Shown piece after piece: positions 59,657 to 64,000 of a DNA stretch of 64,000 nt. The notes beneath the pieces were generated by a model. The model ran no database searches and was not told the DNA's origin. It was given only the letters and a program-made list of their open reading frames with translations. The DNA is from Glandiceps talaboti. Its lineage: Eukaryota > Hemichordata > Enteropneusta > Spengelidae. Made by a program: the position numbers and the translations under genes. The stretch covers positions 22,609,842-22,673,841 of the forward strand of contig NC_135549.1 in assembly GCF_964340395.1 (NCBI RefSeq), read 5' to 3'. Each line of letters opens with the position of its first letter. Position 1 is the stretch's first letter.

Positions 59657-60024
59657 ATGTTTTGTATACAAATGTAAATAAGTATGTGTATTTGATTAGT
59701 ATTGTTCATTGATTTGTACGCCTTGTAATGTATTTAGTTACTTACAAATTTGACAGGACTATGGACTAGATTAGTTTCAAGTGAACTATTTCAATGGTCC
59801 TCACCAGAACATTTTCTGGTGGAAATAAATTCAATTCAATTCAAAGTACAGTAGATATGCTTTACAAGTTGAGTTCTATTGCACCACGTTTTCAATCCCC
59901 AACATATACTTATCAAAGGTAAACTGGTACGGTATATAAAATCTTCTACTGAGTTACATGTAAGCTGTAAGGTGTTCTCACATAACCACCCTAAACCATA
60001 TGTAGTGTTAGCAGTTAAACTATT
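59657..60024 (+). repeat. Direct repeat D, copy 2 (right of the collagen gene)
   Basis: Ordered match to 54,229-54,693, without the extra insert and with only three pentamer units. Together the copies bracket the collagen gene. Confidence 0.8.
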
Positions 60025-60560
60025 GTTATATTATTAATAATTATATTATAGCATTACCAATTCCAGTGAATTTTGTGACGTCATCGCTGTACATTATTAC
60101 TGATAATGTACTCCGTTATTGGGCATCGAGGCCCTGGAACGAGCATAACAATACAAGCTTATTGTTCTGTTTCTTCATACGACTAGGTATTTTTTCGAAA
60201 TGTATGTTGTTACTTATGATTGTCATTTCCACTGTTTAAAAATACAACGCATTCATGAAACAAGTTTGTCTTCACAGCAGTTCACTGAAGTGTATATGTG
60301 TGTGTACGTGTACGTACGTGTGTCGCTATGATTCATATGCGGCCCAAAATGAACCACTGTTTTCAATGCCTACGCTACACGACCGGTCGTACGACCAAAT
60401 TTCGGTCGTGGATGTTTAGTATCATATAATACACAGGGCTATAGTAATAAATACCCGGATGTTCGTTTGACCTCGGACAATAAACAATAAATTTATTCTA
60501 TCTTCTCCACGACCGGTCGTAAGCTACGGAAGCGTATTAGTGCCAAGTTGTAAGGAAAAA
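60025..60560. other. Intergenic; solitary relatives of the next array
   Basis: 'cacgaccggtcgtacgacc' near 60,376 and 'ccacgaccggtcgtaag' near 60,508 are single copies of the palindromic core that is amplified from 60,803 onward. Confidence 0.6.
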
Positions 60561-60576
60561 AATAAAATTTAAAATC

Positions 60577-60765
60577 TCGTAATTACGAGATTTCAATTCT
60601 CGTAATTACGACTTTTTTCTCGTAATTACGACTTTTTTCTCGTAATTACGACTTTTCAATTCTCGTAATTACGACTTTTCGATTCTCGTAATTACGACTT
60701 TTTTCTCGTAATTACGACTTTTCAATTCTCGTAATTACGACTTTTCGATTCTCGTAATTACGAGT
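60577..60765. repeat. Palindrome array 1: nine copies of TCGTAATTACGA
   Basis: A perfect 12-bp palindrome repeats every 21-23 bp, separated by 'cttttttct', 'cttttcaattc' or 'cttttcgattc'. The outermost copies extend to 14 bp (CTCGTAATTACGAG). Confidence 0.95.
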
Positions 60766-60802
60766 AAGCTTATGTTGTTCGTGATATGTATTTTATCACT
60801 GT

Positions 60803-61465
60803 CTTTTCTCCACGACTGGTCGTATGGTCGTGGCATGTATTTTTTCCAATGACTTTTCTCCACGACCGGTCGTATGGTCGTGGCATGTATTTTTTCCAAT
60901 GAATTTTCTCCACGACCGGTCGTATGGTCGTGGCATGTATTTTTTCACCATCTTTTCTCCACGACCGGTCGTATGGTCGTGGCATGTGTTTTTTCACCAT
61001 CTTTTCTCCACGACCGGTCGTATGGTCGTGGCATGTATTTTTTCCAATGACTTTTCTCCACGACCGGTCGTATGGTCGCGGCATGTGTTTTTTCACCATC
61101 TTTTCTCCACGACCGGTCGTATGGTCGTGGCATGTATTTTTTCCAATGACTTTTCTCCACGACCGGTCGTATGGTCGTGGCATGTGTTTTTTCACCATCT
61201 TTTCTCCACGACCGGTCGTATGGTCGTGGCATGTATTTTTTCCAATGACTTTTCTCCACGACCGGTCGTATGGTCGTGGCATGTGTTTTTTCACCATCTT
61301 TTCTCCACGACCGGTCGTATGGTCGTGGCATGTATTTTTTCCAATGAGTTTTCTCCACGACCGGTCGTATGGTCGTGGCATGTATTTTTTCACTGTCTTT
61401 TCTCCACGACCGGTCGTATGGTCGTGGTATGTATTTCTTTACTGTCTTTTTTCCACGACCATGGG
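60803..61465. repeat. Palindrome array 2: ACGACCGGTCGT minisatellite, 99-bp higher order
   Basis: Thirteen full units and one partial. Each has CCACGACCGGTCGTATGGTC plus GTGG: a 12-bp palindrome nested in an 8-bp inverted repeat. Spacers alternate between 'catgtattttttccaatgac' (50-bp unit) and 'catgtgttttttcaccatc' (49-bp unit), so the period of 99 bp is a multiple of three and leaves long open frames on both strands. Confidence 0.95.
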
Positions 61466-61719
61466 ACAGTGATGAAGAAATATTTTTGCACTCTTTTCCC
61501 CACGACCTTTGTACGATCATAGCCCCCATTTTTAAATACCATTTTTGAATACGTGATGTGGTTTTTCACGATTCCTTTTAATATGCAAATATTTGTGTAT
61601 CTTAAAATGTCAGTTTGAACTTAATTTGCCTTTGATCTAATTTATATTTTTGATTCTGTATACGTCCACGATGAGATGACATGACGCTTCTAAAATGTTA
61701 AGTATACTGCAGCAAGGTG

Positions 61720-63560
61720 CGGAATTGTGTATTAGCCAGTTTAGAAAGTTTAGCTAGAAGTTTAGAAAGATAAATTAGAAGTGTCTAAATCTAAATCTAA
61801 AGTTTTTAAGTTAGAAATTAGAAAGCTAAGTTAACCATTATGATCTTACTCTAAATCTAAAACTTTATAAACTATCCACTATATATACGATCTAAATATC
61901 GTTCTACAGACGATCTAAATATCGTTATCTAAACTTTATAAACCATCCACTATTTAGACGATCTATATCGTTCTACATTTTATATCTAGACGATCTAAAT
62001 ATCGTTATCTAAACTTTTATAAAGTATTCACTATTTATACGATCTAAATATCGCTCTACATTTTACATTTAGACGATCTAAACATCGTTCTACATTTTAT
62101 ATTTAGACGATCTAAATATCGTTATCTAAACTTTATAAACTATCGACTATTTATACGATCTAAATATTGCTCTACATTTTATATTAGACGATCTAAATAT
62201 CGTTATCTAAACTTTTATAAAGTATCCACTATTTATACGATCTGAATATCGCTCTACATTTTACATTTAGACGATCTAAATATCGTTATCTAAACTTTAT
62301 TAACCATCCACTATTTAAACGATCTAAATATCGTTCTACATTTTATATTTATACGATACAAATATCGTTATCTAAACTTTTATAAAGTATCCACTATTTA
62401 TACGATCTGAATATCGCTCTACATTTTATATTTAGACGATCTAAATATCGCTCTACATTTTACATATAGACGATCTAAATGTCGTTCTACATTTTATATT
62501 TAGACGATCTAAATATCGTGATCTAAACTTTATAAACTATCCACTATTTATACGATCTAAATATCGCTCTACATTTTACATTTAGACGATCTAAACATCG
62601 TTCTACATTTTATATTTAGACGATCTAAATATCGTTATCTAAACTTTATAAACTATCGACTATTTATACGATCTAAATATCGCTCTATATTTTATATTTA
62701 GACAATCTAAATATCGTTATCTGAACTTGATAAACTATCCACTATTTAAACGATCTAAACATCGTTCTACATTTTATATTTAGACGATCTAAATATCGTT
62801 ATCTAAACTTTATAAACTATCGACTATTTATACGATCTAAATATCGTTCTACATTTTATATTTAGACGATCTAAATATCGCTCTACATTTTACATTTAGA
62901 CGATCTAAATATCGTTATCTAAACTTTTATAAAGTATCCACTATTTATACGATCTAAATATCGCTCTACATTTTACATTTAGACGATCTAAACATCGTTC
63001 TATATTTTATATTTAGACGATCTAAATATCGTTATCTAAACTTTATAAACTATCGACTATTTATACGATCTAAATATCGCTCTACATTTTATATTTAGAC
63101 GATCTAAATATCGTTATCTAAACTTTATACTGAAAACTATCGACTATTCATACGATCTAAATATCGCTCTACATTTTATATTAGACGATCTAAATATCGT
63201 TATCTAAACTTTTATAAAGTATCCACTATTTATACGATCTGAATATCGCTCTACATTTTACATTTAGACCATCTAAATATCGTCTAAACTTGATAAACTA
63301 TCGACTATTCATACGATCTGAATATTGCTCTACATTTTATATTAGACGATCTAAATATCGTTATCTAAACTTTATAAACTATCGACTATTTATACGATCT
63401 GAATATTGCTCTGCATTTTATATTTAGACGATCTAAATATCGTTATCTGAACTTTTATAAAGTATCCACTATTTATACGATCTGAATATCGTTCTACATT
63501 TTATACTAAACGTTATAAAGTACTAGTATCCACTATTTAGACGATCTAAAAATATTGCTC
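61720..63560. repeat. Palindrome array 3: modular ~82-bp satellite, 1.8 kb
   Basis: Built from two modules: a, ~36 bp ('cgctctacattttatattt' plus 'agacgatctaaatat') and b, ~46 bp ('cgttatctaaactttata' plus 'aactatccactatttat'). Spacing is about 82 or 117 bp depending on whether an extra a module is present. ACGATctaaatATCGT, an inverted repeat, recurs throughout. The left edge (61,735-61,860) is a degenerate run of 'ctaaatctaaa' and 'gtttagaaag'. Confidence 0.9.
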
Positions 63561-64000
63561 ATTGTGTATTAATTTGCACAGTACACATTGACAGATCTGC
63601 AGGATGGCTTAGAGAACGTGTAACTGTTAGGGTTGTACCTGGATACATTAAATCTATGTGAAAACTCACGTTTTATTTTATTTCATATTATTTTACTTTT
63701 TATGTGCGTGTATGTGGAATGGGGGGGGGGGGTTTAAATCGTCAAACAAAATATACCAGCGCTTGCCCAAATTTGTAGTACATACATACATTGCACTTGA
63801 ATAAATAGTTTAGATATGAAATATGGAATGAAATATGTTATCAGGATGGTTTTTTTTAAAAATTATGAATTCATAGGATGGAAATTTGATGAAAAGGGTC
63901 TGTAGTACTAATACAAGTAAAGCTACTGTCGTAACAGCCACGCTGTTCTTAGGGCCAAATGCACGATTATAGTATTAATAATGAAACGACATATACCACA
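63561..64000. other. Non-coding end of window
   Basis: AT-rich with a G run at 63,720-63,732. No feature seen. Confidence 0.4.

Noticed and set aside
60770-61529. Four overlapping frames of 182-232 codons on both strands
   Set aside because: They are produced by the 99-bp tandem repeat; the same short peptide block recurs and no frame is favoured.
61740-61860. Telomere-like repeat (CTAAAT/TTTAGA words)
   Set aside because: The unit is irregular and lacks the G-rich hexamer TTAGGG; it grades into the 82-bp satellite.

Overview
The window is eukaryotic nuclear DNA from a marine-type invertebrate animal. It is AT-rich, with split genes bearing GT-AG introns, and the intergenic and intronic space is crowded with microsatellites, long C runs, minisatellites, MITE-like inverted-repeat elements and worn retroelement pieces. 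A short-chain collagen C4-like gene, known from sponges, cnidarians, molluscs and invertebrate deuterostomes, together with closely vertebrate-like PTPDC1 and NDUFA5, suggests an invertebrate deuterostome or a lophotrochozoan. I cannot name the species. No bacterial, plasmid or viral gene was recognised, and no CRISPR array.

Layout: (1) 1-4.9 kb: repeats, a 5'-truncated LINE tail on the minus strand, poly-C-rich dispersed repeats, and the presumed promoter of the first gene. (2) 4,884-29,472, plus strand: an apparently complete 13-exon PTPDC1 orthologue (767 codons, every junction in phase), its introns full of repeats. (3) 29.5-35.4 kb: presumed 3'UTR/intergenic DNA with several MITEs; 35,474-35,844 may be the last two exons of an unrecognised plus-strand gene. 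(4) 36,503-37,765, minus strand: two exons of an unrecognised gene, at least 227 codons. (5) 37.8-46.1 kb: intergenic, with a hAT-like element with a target-site duplication and several repeat arrays. (6) 46,151-53,744, minus strand: a complete 5-exon NDUFA5 (115 aa, complex I). (7) 55,159-59,525, minus strand: a membrane-anchored collagen C4-like gene lying between two direct copies of a 0.4-kb repeat. (8) 60.5-63.6 kb: three consecutive tandem arrays, each built on an inverted-repeat core.

The genes do not form a pathway: a phosphatase often linked to centrosome/cilium biology, a respiratory complex I subunit, a surface collagen and two unknowns. The most unusual theme is repeat growth from splice sites. 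In PTPDC1 intron 8 a ~130-bp unit holding the 3' splice site and start of exon 9 is present three times; one upstream copy keeps an acceptor, a 36-nt open mini-exon and a donor, and two copies carry CTCF-like motifs. In NDUFA5 intron 3 a ~38-bp minisatellite repeats the exon-3 donor. Exon structures were worked out by hand from splice signals, codon phase and remembered vertebrate homologues, with no transcript data.
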